DNA of 64,000 bases from Corallococcus macrosporus DSM 14697 (GTDB lineage Bacteria > Myxococcota > Myxococcia > Myxococcales > Myxococcaceae): NCBI RefSeq assembly GCF_002305895.1, contig NZ_CP022203.1, positions 310,001-374,000 on the forward strand, written 5' to 3'. Position numbers and translations under genes: made by a program. How positions within the stretch are numbered: the first letter of the stretch is position 1; each line of letters begins with the position of its first letter. The notes beneath the pieces were generated by a model. It was given only the letters and a program-made list of their open reading frames with translations, had not been told where the DNA came from and made no database searches. Below, in pieces: positions 1 to 8,154 of the stretch.

Positions 1-699
1 AAGCGAGACGTAGTTCTGCGCGGCGCCGTCGTTGAGGATGACGTTGGACGTGGTGACGAAGAGCCCGAGCGGAGGCGCGGCGCTGCCCCCCGTGTTGACG
101 AGGTCCAGGGCCTTGGTGGCCTCCAGGGCGTACTTGTCGCCGTGGCCGTGAATCAAGACGCGGCCGGTGTCATCGGTGGGCGCGAAGCGCACGAACTTCA
201 GCGTGTCTCCCTCCTCCTTGGCGTCATTCCAGGAGAACTTCACGACGCCCGGGCGCGTCCCCGCCGTGGTGGTGGCGGCGAGCTTGCGCAGCGCGAGCTG
301 GAACGCCTGCCCAGGCGCCAGCGTCAGCTCCTGGCCTCCCGTGTAGAGCAGGTAGAGGGAGCAGCCCGGGAGCGGATCGCCCTGGGTGTTGGCGTGGTCC
401 TTGCGGGCCAGGCTCCACTGCGGGTTGGCGACGAGCTCAACCTGGCCAAGCTGGGCGAGCGTGTCCGGGTCGAAGTAGAGCTGGAAGTGGAAGTTGGCGT
501 CGCTGGCGGTGGTGTCGGCCGGAGGCAGGAGCGTCAGGGACGTCGCCATGTCCGTCAGGCTGTCCACGGAGATGCTGAGCACGTCCGTGTCGGCCGGCGC
601 GTCGGAGAGGAAGAGCAGGTTCACGAGCGCGTTCTTCGTGTCCTGCGCGTTGGCGCCCAGGGGGCGGTAGAACGTCACGTCGAAGGTCTTCAGTGCCAT
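1..699 (-). CDS. Hypothetical protein, C-terminus beyond window
   Basis: The reverse frame is open for 233 codons from an ATG at 697-699 to the window edge, with no stop reached, so the gene is partial. It starts MALKTFDVTFYRPLGANAQD, has no signal peptide or membrane segment, and reads as a mostly beta, acidic soluble protein. I do not recognise the family. It follows the 1352-codon gene after a 28-nt gap in the same direction, so the two are probably co-transcribed and may work together. No strong ribosome-binding site precedes the ATG. The start is supported by the short gap and by the frame having no other good start nearby. Confidence 0.7.
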   Translation of the reverse strand, partial: MALKTFDVTFYRPLGANAQDTKNALVNLLFLSDAPADTDVLSISVDSLTDMATSLTLLPPADTTASDANFHFQLYFDPDTLAQLGQVELVANPQWSLARKDHANTQGDPLPGCSLYLLYTGGQELTLAPGQAFQLALRKLAATTTAGTRPGVVKFSWNDAKEEGDTLKFVRFAPTDDTGRVLIHGHGDKYALEATKALDLVNTGGSAAPPLGLFVTTSNVILNDGAAQNYVSL

Positions 700-727
700 G
701 GGGTCTTTCGGTCCTGGGTGGGGTGTT

Positions 728-3700
728 TCAGGGCTTCGTGGGCGTGAGCTTCAGCCAGCCTTCGCAGAGCACCTGGGCGCCGGAGAGGCGCGCCGAGGCC
801 TCCACGGGGGCGAACCCGGTGGTCTCCGACCAAGCGCCTTCCCGGCGCGACAGCCAGGACCAGGCGTAGCCAGCCTCCTGGGGCAGGGGGATGCGGAGCT
901 GTGGCGGCGCGTGGGAGTTGTCGTACTCGGCGCGGGGCGTGACCAGCGGTGCTGACAGGAAGGTCACCGAGATGGCCTGGAGCGCCGCCGCGTACTGGTC
1001 CGGCGGGATGGAGAGCGCCTTCGTCGGGAAGATGCCGGATGTCGCGTGCGTCTTGCCACGCGGGTCCACCAGCATCACCAGCGTCCGAGGCCCCGAGCGT
1101 GGCGACAGCTCCAGGTTCACCGGCGTGTCCCGCGCGGTGACGATGCGCCGCGAGGCGGCGTCCTTTCCGGAGAAGCCCTCCAGGTCGCTCTGGGGCGCGT
1201 AGAAGGTCGCGGACTCGTAGCCGCCCCCTTCCAGCTCGCGCCAGTAGCCGGCGACGCCGTCGTTGTACTGGCCGTACTCTCCAATGCGAACGGGGAAGGC
1301 CACCTGGTCGAAGGCCTGGGTCCACCGGTCCGGGCTGTCGGTGATGGGCGTCACTGCCTCAATGCCCTGGCGCTCGTTGTGCGCCAGCTCGGCCACGGTG
1401 GCCGCGAAGGTGCTCCACGACTTGTCCCGCTCGGGCAGCCCCTGGAGCTCCAGGCCCACGGAGGCGCGCACGAGCGCCAGCGGACGGCCGATGAGCAGCG
1501 CCAGCGCCTGGTGCTGGGAGAAGTCCTCGGGGTCGCTGCGCTCGATGGCGTCGTTCAGCGTGTCGAGGAACGCGCGGATGAAGTCGCGCCCTTCCGCTCC
1601 CGCGCCGCGCGTGAGGTGGCTCACCAGTTGTTGCAGGTGGGGGTTGGGGAGGCTGCCCACGTCGAGCGGGTACTCGCTGCCAGGCGCGGATTCCCACCGC
1701 CCCTCTTCGTCCACGAGCCCCAGGAGCGTCCCGCTGGCGTCGTAGACCATCAGGCTGCTGTCCAGGTTGTTGGGCAGCACCCAGCCGCACAGGGGCGACG
1801 TCGCGGGATGCGAGTTCATCTCCAGGTCGTCCCGCCCATCCACGGGCGTGGCGGACAGCCACCGGAAGGCGAGCCGGGCCGGCTGCGCCAGCCGGGGCTC
1901 CAGCCGGACGCGCCAGTCGGTGGCGGTGTAGCGCCGCAGGGGCATCAGCTCCGTCGAGCACAGGGTGCTGCCCTGGTCCGGGCGCGTCTCCAGGTCGTTG
2001 TACTGGCCGAAGGTGTCCACCAGGTGGAGGCCGCTGAGCCGCAGCTCGCCACCGCGGATGGGCGTGAAGTCCGCATCGGGCGCGGAGGATTGGAGCAGCG
2101 CGTCCCGCACCGTCCCCGCGACCTGCGTGGCGAGCTGGTCCGAGTCCGAGTCGCCGTTCGGGTCGGTGATGGGGAGCTGCATCACCCGCTGGTGCATCAC
2201 CAGCGCGTCGTTGAAGCCGGACAGCGTCTGGGACAAGCAGGGCATGTCCTTCAGCCGCGCGTAGGACTTCAGGGCGGTGACGATGGGGTCCTGCGCCTGC
2301 GTCGGCGTATAGCGGCCGAGCACGGCGCCCAGGTCCTGCGTGTCCAGCGCGTCGCAGGCCTGCTCCACCGTCAGGCCACGCAGGCCGCTGTCGAGCGGAG
2401 GCGGGAGCTGCGAGGCCTGCTCCACCAGGTATCCGGCAATCCACCGCTGGAGCTGGGTGCCCGCGTGGCCGCTCAGCAGGCTGAAGCCCCGGTAGGGGCG
2501 CGCGCCCTGGGTGAAGTCATCCTCGTGCCCCGCGTCGAGCGCCAGGTCCACGGCGTCTCGCGCGAGCGTGTAGCGCCGGGTGAGGGTGTCGGGCTCGAAG
2601 CGCTGGTCCTTCGCCGCCAGGGGGAAGAACTCCACGTCCCACTCCAGCATGAAGGGGTTCCACGGCTGGCGGGTCCAGTCCGTGAAGCCCACCCGGTCCT
2701 CTCCCTGCGCCGGGGTAATGCCATCCAGGATGGCGCGAACCCGCTGCTGGAGGTCGCTGCGCCGGGGCAGGTCCTGGAGCGCGGCGTCCTCGATGTCCGT
2801 CAGGAGCTGGCACTCGAGCTGGCCGTCCTCGTGATTGCGCCCATCCTGTCCGTGCCTCAGCGTGGGGCGCACGGTGTCGCCCATCATGAGGACGACAGGG
2901 TCATTGGGCTGCCAGTAGCGCGGCTGGGGCGTGACGCCCAGCTCGAAGTCCGTGGAGACGGCTTGCACGGCGTCGCGGAGGGCGTTGATGGCCGTGGCGA
3001 GCTGTGTGGCGAGCTGCGTGGCGAGCGGCGGGATGTAGAGGTTCATCACCCCGTCCTCCACCTTCACCCGGTACGTCACCGAGCCGTCGATGATGCGCCA
3101 CTCCTTGCCTTCGTCGGAGCCGCCAGCCGTCTGCTGCGGCTGCTGCACGCGCACGGAGTCGGAGAGCGTCAGGCCGCAGTTGGTGAACTCACTCTTCCAG
3201 TCCGAGGCCTTCAGCCTGGATTGCTCGAGGGCCCTCTTGTAGTCGTCGTACCATTCGTTGCTGGTGGAGATGATGGAGAGGCCCACCTCCAAGGGGACGC
3301 CGCGCACCTGGCCCGTCGCCGTGTCCCGCTGCCACTGGAGCACGCCCGCCAAGGTGATGGCCGTGCGCAAGGGGGTGAGGGCGCTGTCGATGACCGCGGA
3401 GGACGCGTCATCGATGTCGACATGGATGGGCTCATCCTCCTGGAGCCCCTCCGGGTGCCGGCAGTGCATCCAGATGGACCAGTCGTTGAAGAGCCGCGAG
3501 CTCATGGACGCGATGGCGTCGCGCGCCCGCTGGTAGGCGTCTTGTTGCTCGTTGATCAGGTTGAGCTGGTGGGCCAGCGCGTCCGGGAGCGTGGCCTGCT
3601 CCTGGGGCGGCTGGGACGTGGGGCTGCGCTGACGCACCGTCCACAGCAGGCCGCCGCCCCGGGCGGTGAAGCCCTCCGCGTGGCGGACCTCCCGCAGCTT

Positions 3701-4786
3701 CGCGTGGACGTCCACCGTGTGCTGCTGCAACTGCTCCCGGTATTGGAAGGACGCGAGCTGCTCCTCAAAGAGGGGCTTGCTGTTGGCGTCAGGCGCGAGC
3801 TGGTCCGCGAGGTAGGCCGCGAGCGCCTGCGTCCCCGTGTGGCCCAGGGCCAGCGCGACCTGGTTCGCGCTGGCGGCGGGGTTGGTCTGGGCCGCGTCGC
3901 GGAACGTCAGCCGGCTGTAGCAGAGCGTGCGTTGGGGGAAGTCATTGGCGCCCAGCGTCACCGTCCACGCGAAGTCGTCCTGGAGCGCCGCGAGCCGCTG
4001 CTGCGCATCCGCGGGCGACTGGCCGCAGAGAATGGCCAGGCAGTCCTGGGCCGGGTCGGCGTACCAGCCGGTGACCTCGTATTCGAGACCTCGTGGGTTG
4101 TTCCACGCCGCGGGGTCGGTGTCGCGGAAGCCGAACACGCTGAAGCAGTTGGGATAGAAGGCCGCGAAGGTGCTCTGCACCGGGTCCAGCGTCCGGACCC
4201 ACTCGGAGGCGCCTGTCGCGGTCAGCGCGAGCTGGAACTGGCCCAGGTATTCGGCGCTGGCGTCGCTCGGGCTCCACTGCTCCGCGGGCACCTGACGCCC
4301 CAGGTGACGGAAGGGCTGATAGGGGCCGGTGAAGGGATGCGTCGCGGGGAAGGGGACGGTCACCGCGAGCGGCTTCGCGTCCTGGAGGATGGAGAGGTCC
4401 GGGTACAGGTAGTCACTCTCCACCACCCACTGGCGCTCCACCTGTCCGCCGCGGCGGCGGGTGACGAGCCACCGGTTGGGGACAGGGGGAAAGTGCCGCT
4501 GGCCCGCGTCGTCGTCCTCGCGGCTGTGGGTCAGCGCATCCGGCAGGGCCCAGTGCAGATGGATGCCCGCGGGCAGCCGGAGGAGGCTGCCCGACAGCGG
4601 CGGCGACAGGATGCTGGTGCTGAGGTTGGGACGCGAATCGCTGAGAGGGAAGAAGTGCGCCTCTCCGCTGTCGTCCTTGTAGACGAAGGGCTGCCTTTCG
4701 TAGTCAGCGAGCGCTTCCCGGACGTTCGTGTCCGACGTCAGGCAGAGGGCATCCAGGTGCAGGGGGACCAGAAGTGCATTGGGCAT
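728..4786 (-). CDS. Large hypothetical protein (1352 aa)
   Basis: This is the first gene of a reverse-strand pair. It encodes 1352 residues starting MPNALLVPLHLDALCL, with no signal peptide and no obvious membrane segments. The N-terminal half is rich in Trp and Pro with motifs such as HLHWALPDALTHS near residue 77. A coiled-coil-like, Gln-rich stretch follows around residues 355-435, and beta-rich segments dominate the rest. I recall similar MPNA(L/V)LVP-starting proteins annotated only as hypothetical, so no function is assigned. The frame is intact, and codon third positions are strongly G/C as in neighbouring genes. A very long antisense frame on the plus strand over the same bases is a shadow of the high GC. 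The start at 4786 is the first ATG, with no clear Shine-Dalgarno. Confidence 0.8.
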   Translation of the reverse strand: MPNALLVPLHLDALCLTSDTNVREALADYERQPFVYKDDSGEAHFFPLSDSRPNLSTSILSPPLSGSLLRLPAGIHLHWALPDALTHSREDDDAGQRHFPPVPNRWLVTRRRGGQVERQWVVESDYLYPDLSILQDAKPLAVTVPFPATHPFTGPYQPFRHLGRQVPAEQWSPSDASAEYLGQFQLALTATGASEWVRTLDPVQSTFAAFYPNCFSVFGFRDTDPAAWNNPRGLEYEVTGWYADPAQDCLAILCGQSPADAQQRLAALQDDFAWTVTLGANDFPQRTLCYSRLTFRDAAQTNPAASANQVALALGHTGTQALAAYLADQLAPDANSKPLFEEQLASFQYREQLQQHTVDVHAKLREVRHAEGFTARGGGLLWTVRQRSPTSQPPQEQATLPDALAHQLNLINEQQDAYQRARDAIASMSSRLFNDWSIWMHCRHPEGLQEDEPIHVDIDDASSAVIDSALTPLRTAITLAGVLQWQRDTATGQVRGVPLEVGLSIISTSNEWYDDYKRALEQSRLKASDWKSEFTNCGLTLSDSVRVQQPQQTAGGSDEGKEWRIIDGSVTYRVKVEDGVMNLYIPPLATQLATQLATAINALRDAVQAVSTDFELGVTPQPRYWQPNDPVVLMMGDTVRPTLRHGQDGRNHEDGQLECQLLTDIEDAALQDLPRRSDLQQRVRAILDGITPAQGEDRVGFTDWTRQPWNPFMLEWDVEFFPLAAKDQRFEPDTLTRRYTLARDAVDLALDAGHEDDFTQGARPYRGFSLLSGHAGTQLQRWIAGYLVEQASQLPPPLDSGLRGLTVEQACDALDTQDLGAVLGRYTPTQAQDPIVTALKSYARLKDMPCLSQTLSGFNDALVMHQRVMQLPITDPNGDSDSDQLATQVAGTVRDALLQSSAPDADFTPIRGGELRLSGLHLVDTFGQYNDLETRPDQGSTLCSTELMPLRRYTATDWRVRLEPRLAQPARLAFRWLSATPVDGRDDLEMNSHPATSPLCGWVLPNNLDSSLMVYDASGTLLGLVDEEGRWESAPGSEYPLDVGSLPNPHLQQLVSHLTRGAGAEGRDFIRAFLDTLNDAIERSDPEDFSQHQALALLIGRPLALVRASVGLELQGLPERDKSWSTFAATVAELAHNERQGIEAVTPITDSPDRWTQAFDQVAFPVRIGEYGQYNDGVAGYWRELEGGGYESATFYAPQSDLEGFSGKDAASRRIVTARDTPVNLELSPRSGPRTLVMLVDPRGKTHATSGIFPTKALSIPPDQYAAALQAISVTFLSAPLVTPRAEYDNSHAPPQLRIPLPQEAGYAWSWLSRREGAWSETTGFAPVEASARLSGAQVLCEGWLKLTPTKP

Positions 4787-5108
4787 GGCGTTCCCATCCG
4801 GGGGACACGGCTCACGCCGTGACTCCGGAGGCCCAGAGCAATCCTCGCGCCGTGGTCAGACGACGCACTCGCGAGCGCAAGCGCGCGGAATGAGGCGCCG
4901 TGCGGCGCGGCGTCGCGTGGCCTTGACGCGTCAGCGTGCGGGAGTACGCGTCAATGAACAGTGGAACGCGGTGATGGAGACGCAGCGGCGCCGCACGCCG
5001 GCTGCCATGTCCGCCAAGGCGCCTCTGCAAACAAGCACCGCGGGTGTGGATGGGCCCGCGCGGTGGCGCGGGCGGAGACGCTCGCCACCGCGCGTGGGCG
5101 CGGGACTG
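4787..5108. other. Intergenic region between two reverse-strand genes
   Basis: These 322 bases lie upstream of the 1352-codon gene and downstream of the DUF1990-DUF4126 gene. No convincing coding frame is present: short frames here lack ribosome-binding sites and are rich in Arg and Ala, as expected of GC-rich noise. It contains one notable inverted repeat (listed separately) and should hold the promoter of the large hypothetical gene. Confidence 0.5.
4923..4954. promoter_or_regulatory. Inverted repeat TTGACGCG-N16-CGCGTCAA, possible operator
   Basis: An exact 8-bp inverted repeat separated by 16 bp. The left arm also forms the 10-bp palindrome TGACGCGTCA at 4924-4933. It lies about 140-170 bp upstream of the start of the 1352-codon reverse-strand gene, where a regulator could bind. 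No T-tract follows it, so a terminator is less likely. The role is inferred only from position and symmetry. Confidence 0.3.
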
Positions 5109-6392
5109 TCACACGGGTGACGGGGCGCCCTGTCCGGATGGGTGCTCGGTGATGGGCAGCAGCCGCGAGGCCAGCCCCGCGAGGAGCGCGTCCTCCGTCA
5201 GCGCCACGGCCGCGTCGGGCACGCCCAGCTTCTTCGTGGCGGTGCGCCGCAGTGAATAGAAGGCCCAGCTCGACGCCAGCGCCGCCAGCGCGCCCAGGGC
5301 CGCCGCCGCGAGCCGCCTGCCGCGCTGCTGCTCCGTCGCCACCGCGGCCGCGGCCAGCGCGCCCGTGAGCATCCGGCCCGTCAGGGGCACGACGGTGACG
5401 CGCGAGGGCGTCATGGGCAGCTTGTCGCCGATGAGCTCACCCACGGTGAGCAGGCCCAGCACGCGCGGCGTCCAGGGGTGCGCCAGGATTCTGGCGAGCC
5501 GGTCCTCGCTGCCGGGTTGAGTCCTGTTCAGCCAGCGGCTCGCGAGCGTCGGCGCGCTCATGCTCCGCATCCCCGCCAGGATGCCCAGCCCCAGGGCCGT
5601 CAGACTGTGTCCTCGATTCATGGCCTCTATCTCCTCCTCCAACTGCGTTTCTCGCCGCCCTGGCGCCCGCTGCGCGTAGAACTGGACCGGGGCTGTCTTC
5701 AGCGCGTGGCCCGAGTGCTCCAACTGGCCGCTGCGCACATGTTCTCCGATGAGCTCCGGGTGCTTCAGCACCAGCTCACGCAGCCTCACGTGCGTCAGCC
5801 GGTGCCACGCGCGCTGGTAGCGGGGCGCCACCATCATGAAGCCCAGCCGGCTCCACCAGTTGGGGAACTGGCCGGGGCGCCAGGCCGCCTCGATGTGGAA
5901 GCGCACCGCGCCCGTCTCATGGTCCTTGCGCAGCAGGAACCACTCGCGCCCGGCCTCGATGTGGCCTTGCAGCGTCTCGAAGCTGAAGCCGAAGACGCTG
6001 CACACCTCGCCGTGCTCCTTGCGCGTGCCGCCCACGCGCGCGCCGCACAGGTAGCGGAGCTGCTGCCCCAGCGAGCGCAGCTCCAGCAGCACCGTGCGGC
6101 CGTGCAGCGGCTCCTGGGCGGAGAAGTGCCAGGCGACGATGCGCGGGTCCGAGAAGTCGAAGGTCTCCAGCACCTGCTGGGCGCGCTCGAAGAGGCCACC
6201 CGGCACGGGGCGGCCCGGGGCCTCGTGGCCGAGCACGCTCTGGGAGTGGACCTGGCTCCAGCCCGCGTCCAGCGTCATCTCCCCGGAGACCTCCGGGAAG
6301 TTGCGCTCCAGCGTCCGGGCCCTGGCCAGCCGGGGCACCATTTCCTCATCCGTCCAGCCGGAGAACCAGCGCCACTCAATCATCGTCGTCAT
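5109..6392 (-). CDS. DUF1990-DUF4126 fusion protein
   Basis: The 427-residue product starts MTTMIEWRWFSGWTDEEM. Residues about 1-245 look like DUF1990 (UPF0548), with the typical segment RFHIEAAWRPG and a terminal RYQRAWHRL-like stretch. From residue 258 (MNRGHSLTALGLGILAGMRS) to the end is a small hydrophobic DUF4126-type membrane domain ending in a Pro-rich tail. No stop separates the two parts, so this is one frame, although an internal start at 5621 could also make the DUF4126 part alone. The ATG at 6392 overlaps the upstream gene's stop by 4 nt (ATGA), indicating translational coupling. Extending the frame upstream to 7211 would only run antisense-like out-of-frame through the neighbour, so that start was rejected. 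Function is unknown for both domains. Confidence 0.75.
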   Translation of the reverse strand: MTTMIEWRWFSGWTDEEMVPRLARARTLERNFPEVSGEMTLDAGWSQVHSQSVLGHEAPGRPVPGGLFERAQQVLETFDFSDPRIVAWHFSAQEPLHGRTVLLELRSLGQQLRYLCGARVGGTRKEHGEVCSVFGFSFETLQGHIEAGREWFLLRKDHETGAVRFHIEAAWRPGQFPNWWSRLGFMMVAPRYQRAWHRLTHVRLRELVLKHPELIGEHVRSGQLEHSGHALKTAPVQFYAQRAPGRRETQLEEEIEAMNRGHSLTALGLGILAGMRSMSAPTLASRWLNRTQPGSEDRLARILAHPWTPRVLGLLTVGELIGDKLPMTPSRVTVVPLTGRMLTGALAAAAVATEQQRGRRLAAAALGALAALASSWAFYSLRRTATKKLGVPDAAVALTEDALLAGLASRLLPITEHPSGQGAPSPV

Positions 6393-7030
6393 TCTCCCCG
6401 CGCCACGAAGGTGGGCCCGTGGACGGTGTCGCCCCCGGGCGGTTCGTCCTCCAGCTCGGTGGTGTCCGCGTGGATGACGCCCAGCACCCCGGCGCCGGCC
6501 GTCAGCGCGGCGCGCAGGACGAACTCGGTCCAGGTGTTGGTCTGCATGGCGTCTCCGGCGGTGACGAAGCCGAGGTAGTGGAACGTCGAGCCGGAGCGCG
6601 CCCGGCTGCGGATGTGGAAGATGACATCGCCGCGGCTGTTCCGGTAAGCGCCGAAGGTGATGCGCCCCGCCTCCGGGTGCCCGTGGAGCGTGCCCAGCGT
6701 GAAGCTCTGCGCATCCCGGTGGATGACGCGCACGGCGAAGGTGCCCGCGCCTTGAATCTTCACCGTCAGCTCGTCGTCCAGCTCCAGCGGCTGGCCTTCG
6801 CGGTGCTTGTGCCGGTGCTCGAAGACGCACAGCTCGGTGGGCGCGAACTCGGCGAAGCGCACGGCCACCCAGCGCATGAGCTCCTGGGGGGAGACGCGAC
6901 AGTTTTGGATGACGGCCCAGTAGTCGCGTTGGAGCAGGGGGCCCGCGCCCGCTTCGGGGAGCTGAAGCTCGCCTGATTGGTTGGCGTCTGTGTGCATGGA
7001 CTCGCTCGCCATCTCGCCCTTTGCCTCCAT
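6389..7030 (-). CDS. DUF1990-like protein
   Basis: The product is about 213 residues and resembles the DUF1990 (UPF0548) fold: a beta-rich soluble protein with the segment ITFGAYRNSRGDVIFHIRSR about two-thirds along, followed by DAMQTNTWTEFVLRAAL. It overlaps the following DUF1990-DUF4126 gene by 4 nt, so the two adjacent DUF1990-type proteins probably form a functional pair that arose by duplication. Alternative starts at 7012 (MASES) or slightly later are possible. A GGAGG lies 11 nt before the 7012 ATG, so the true start may be there rather than at 7030. It is divergent from the small membrane protein gene at 7131, with about 100 bp between them for promoters. Confidence 0.7.
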   Translation of the reverse strand: MEAKGEMASESMHTDANQSGELQLPEAGAGPLLQRDYWAVIQNCRVSPQELMRWVAVRFAEFAPTELCVFEHRHKHREGQPLELDDELTVKIQGAGTFAVRVIHRDAQSFTLGTLHGHPEAGRITFGAYRNSRGDVIFHIRSRARSGSTFHYLGFVTAGDAMQTNTWTEFVLRAALTAGAGVLGVIHADTTELEDEPPGGDTVHGPTFVARGE

Positions 7031-7130
7031 CGGTCACACCATGATGGGGACCTCTCCGCCGGGCTGCATGGCGCCGCCCGGGGATGAGCGAGGCATGCGG
7101 CGGGCCTGCCTGCCCGCCCTGGGAGGGAGC

Positions 7131-7424
7131 ATGGAGATGGACGTCAACCCGGCGAGCCGGGCCTCGGAGCAGGACTACATGGACGTGCCCCCGGTGGTGC
7201 GCGCGGAGCACGCCGAGGCGTCACTGACGCGCTTGATTGAACAGCAGACGGCGAAGGTGCCCTCGCACGTGTTCCTGGTGGCGAGCCTCGCCGCGATGGG
7301 CGCTTCCTTCGTCCTGGAGCTGACGGGCCGCTCGCGCCCCAGCCGCTTCATTGGCCAGTGGGTGTCGCCCCTGCTGGTGATGGGCGTCTACAACAAGCTG
7401 GTGAAGATTTTCGGGCCGCGGTGA
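7131..7424 (+). CDS. Small membrane protein (97 aa)
   Basis: A 97-residue protein starting MEMDVNPASRASEQDY. An acidic N-terminal half is followed by two hydrophobic segments, roughly residues 47-62 and 74-90, and a basic C-terminus ending KIFGPR. This start was chosen because GGGAGGGAGC lies directly before the ATG at 7131. The frame is open further upstream to 6981, but that part overlaps the divergent gene and is Arg/Gly/Pro noise. The family is not recognised. Many bacteria have similar short proteins with two membrane helices of unknown role. It is transcribed alone, away from the DUF1990 pair. Confidence 0.65.
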   Translation: MEMDVNPASRASEQDYMDVPPVVRAEHAEASLTRLIEQQTAKVPSHVFLVASLAAMGASFVLELTGRSRPSRFIGQWVSPLLVMGVYNKLVKIFGPR

Positions 7425-7476
7425 AAGGCAACGCGGCTCCGTGCCTCCACTTCAAACAGGGTAGGGTCCGCTGTCG

Positions 7477-8148
7477 ATGCGTGCCCATCCTGGCTTGGCC
7501 CTTTTGCTGCTTGTCGCGTTTGGGTTGGGCTGCGCTACCACCGCAAAAACTCCCATTCAGCGAGGCGTTCACGCTGCGGAAGATGAGTGTTCCGCTCCGC
7601 ATGAGGACGGTTGCGTCAATCTCCTTTGCGACGGAGATGCATGTGGTTTCTACCGCTGCGAGGACCTTCTCGGTGAAGTGGAGTTGGCGCGCTTTCCTCC
7701 CGCGCGGCCGCCCGTGGCCGCGGCAGCACCCGGCCGCGGTCCTCGGAGAAATTGGGGGGCCGGGCAGCAGCTTCCACGCGGGGCTGTCATGGTCTTCCCC
7801 AACCGGAATGGTGGTGCCTCGCGTGTCATCCCACCGTCGCACCGTCTAACGCCCGGACGCTGGGAGAAGCACCACATCTTCCCGCAGGCAGAGGACCTGG
7901 CGCGATGGTTCGAAGGACAGGGCATGAAAATCCACAGCTACACCATGCCCATTCCTCGTGACGTGCACCGGCGGATTCACGGGCCTCACGGCAACGGTGG
8001 CGCGTGGAACAAGGCCTGGCGTGACTTCAGGGACCGGAACCGGAACGCGAGCGCAGAGGAGATTTTCAAGCATGCGGGAGAGTTGATCCACCGCTTCGAC
8101 CTCATCGGAGGGCCCATCCAGCCCCACTATTCGCGCCCAGACGCGTAA
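7477..8148 (+). CDS. sitA6: SitA6-like polymorphic toxin lipoprotein
   Basis: A 223-residue lipoprotein: the signal peptide MRAHPGLALLLLVAFGLGC ends in a lipobox with Cys19. A Cys-rich segment (C38, C46, C51, C56, C61) follows, then a Pro/Ala linker, and a C-terminal domain with EKHHIFPQ (H132, H133) and DVHRRIHGPHG (H164, H168, H171). This looks like a His-dependent nuclease of the HNH/AHH kind. The layout matches the Myxococcus TIGR02269/SitA6 family. SitA lipoproteins are swarm-inhibition toxins passed to sibling cells by TraA/TraB outer membrane exchange. The immunity gene starts 6 nt downstream. Base composition is lower in GC than the neighbours, suggesting transfer. The toxic activity itself is inferred, not shown by the sequence. 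Confidence 0.8.
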   Translation: MRAHPGLALLLLVAFGLGCATTAKTPIQRGVHAAEDECSAPHEDGCVNLLCDGDACGFYRCEDLLGEVELARFPPARPPVAAAAPGRGPRRNWGAGQQLPRGAVMVFPNRNGGASRVIPPSHRLTPGRWEKHHIFPQAEDLARWFEGQGMKIHSYTMPIPRDVHRRIHGPHGNGGAWNKAWRDFRDRNRNASAEEIFKHAGELIHRFDLIGGPIQPHYSRPDA

Positions 8149-8154
8149 GGACCC

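Noticed and set aside
1046-4822. A 1258-codon plus-strand frame antisense to the large hypothetical gene
   Set aside because: Composition is typical of a shadow frame (Arg, Val, Gly, Gln-rich). The reverse-strand gene has normal amino acid use and high third-position GC.
6392-7211. Upstream extension of the DUF1990-DUF4126 frame to 7211
   Set aside because: The first 273 residues are an out-of-frame reading of the neighbouring DUF1990-like gene (Arg/His-rich), so the real start is the ATG at 6392.
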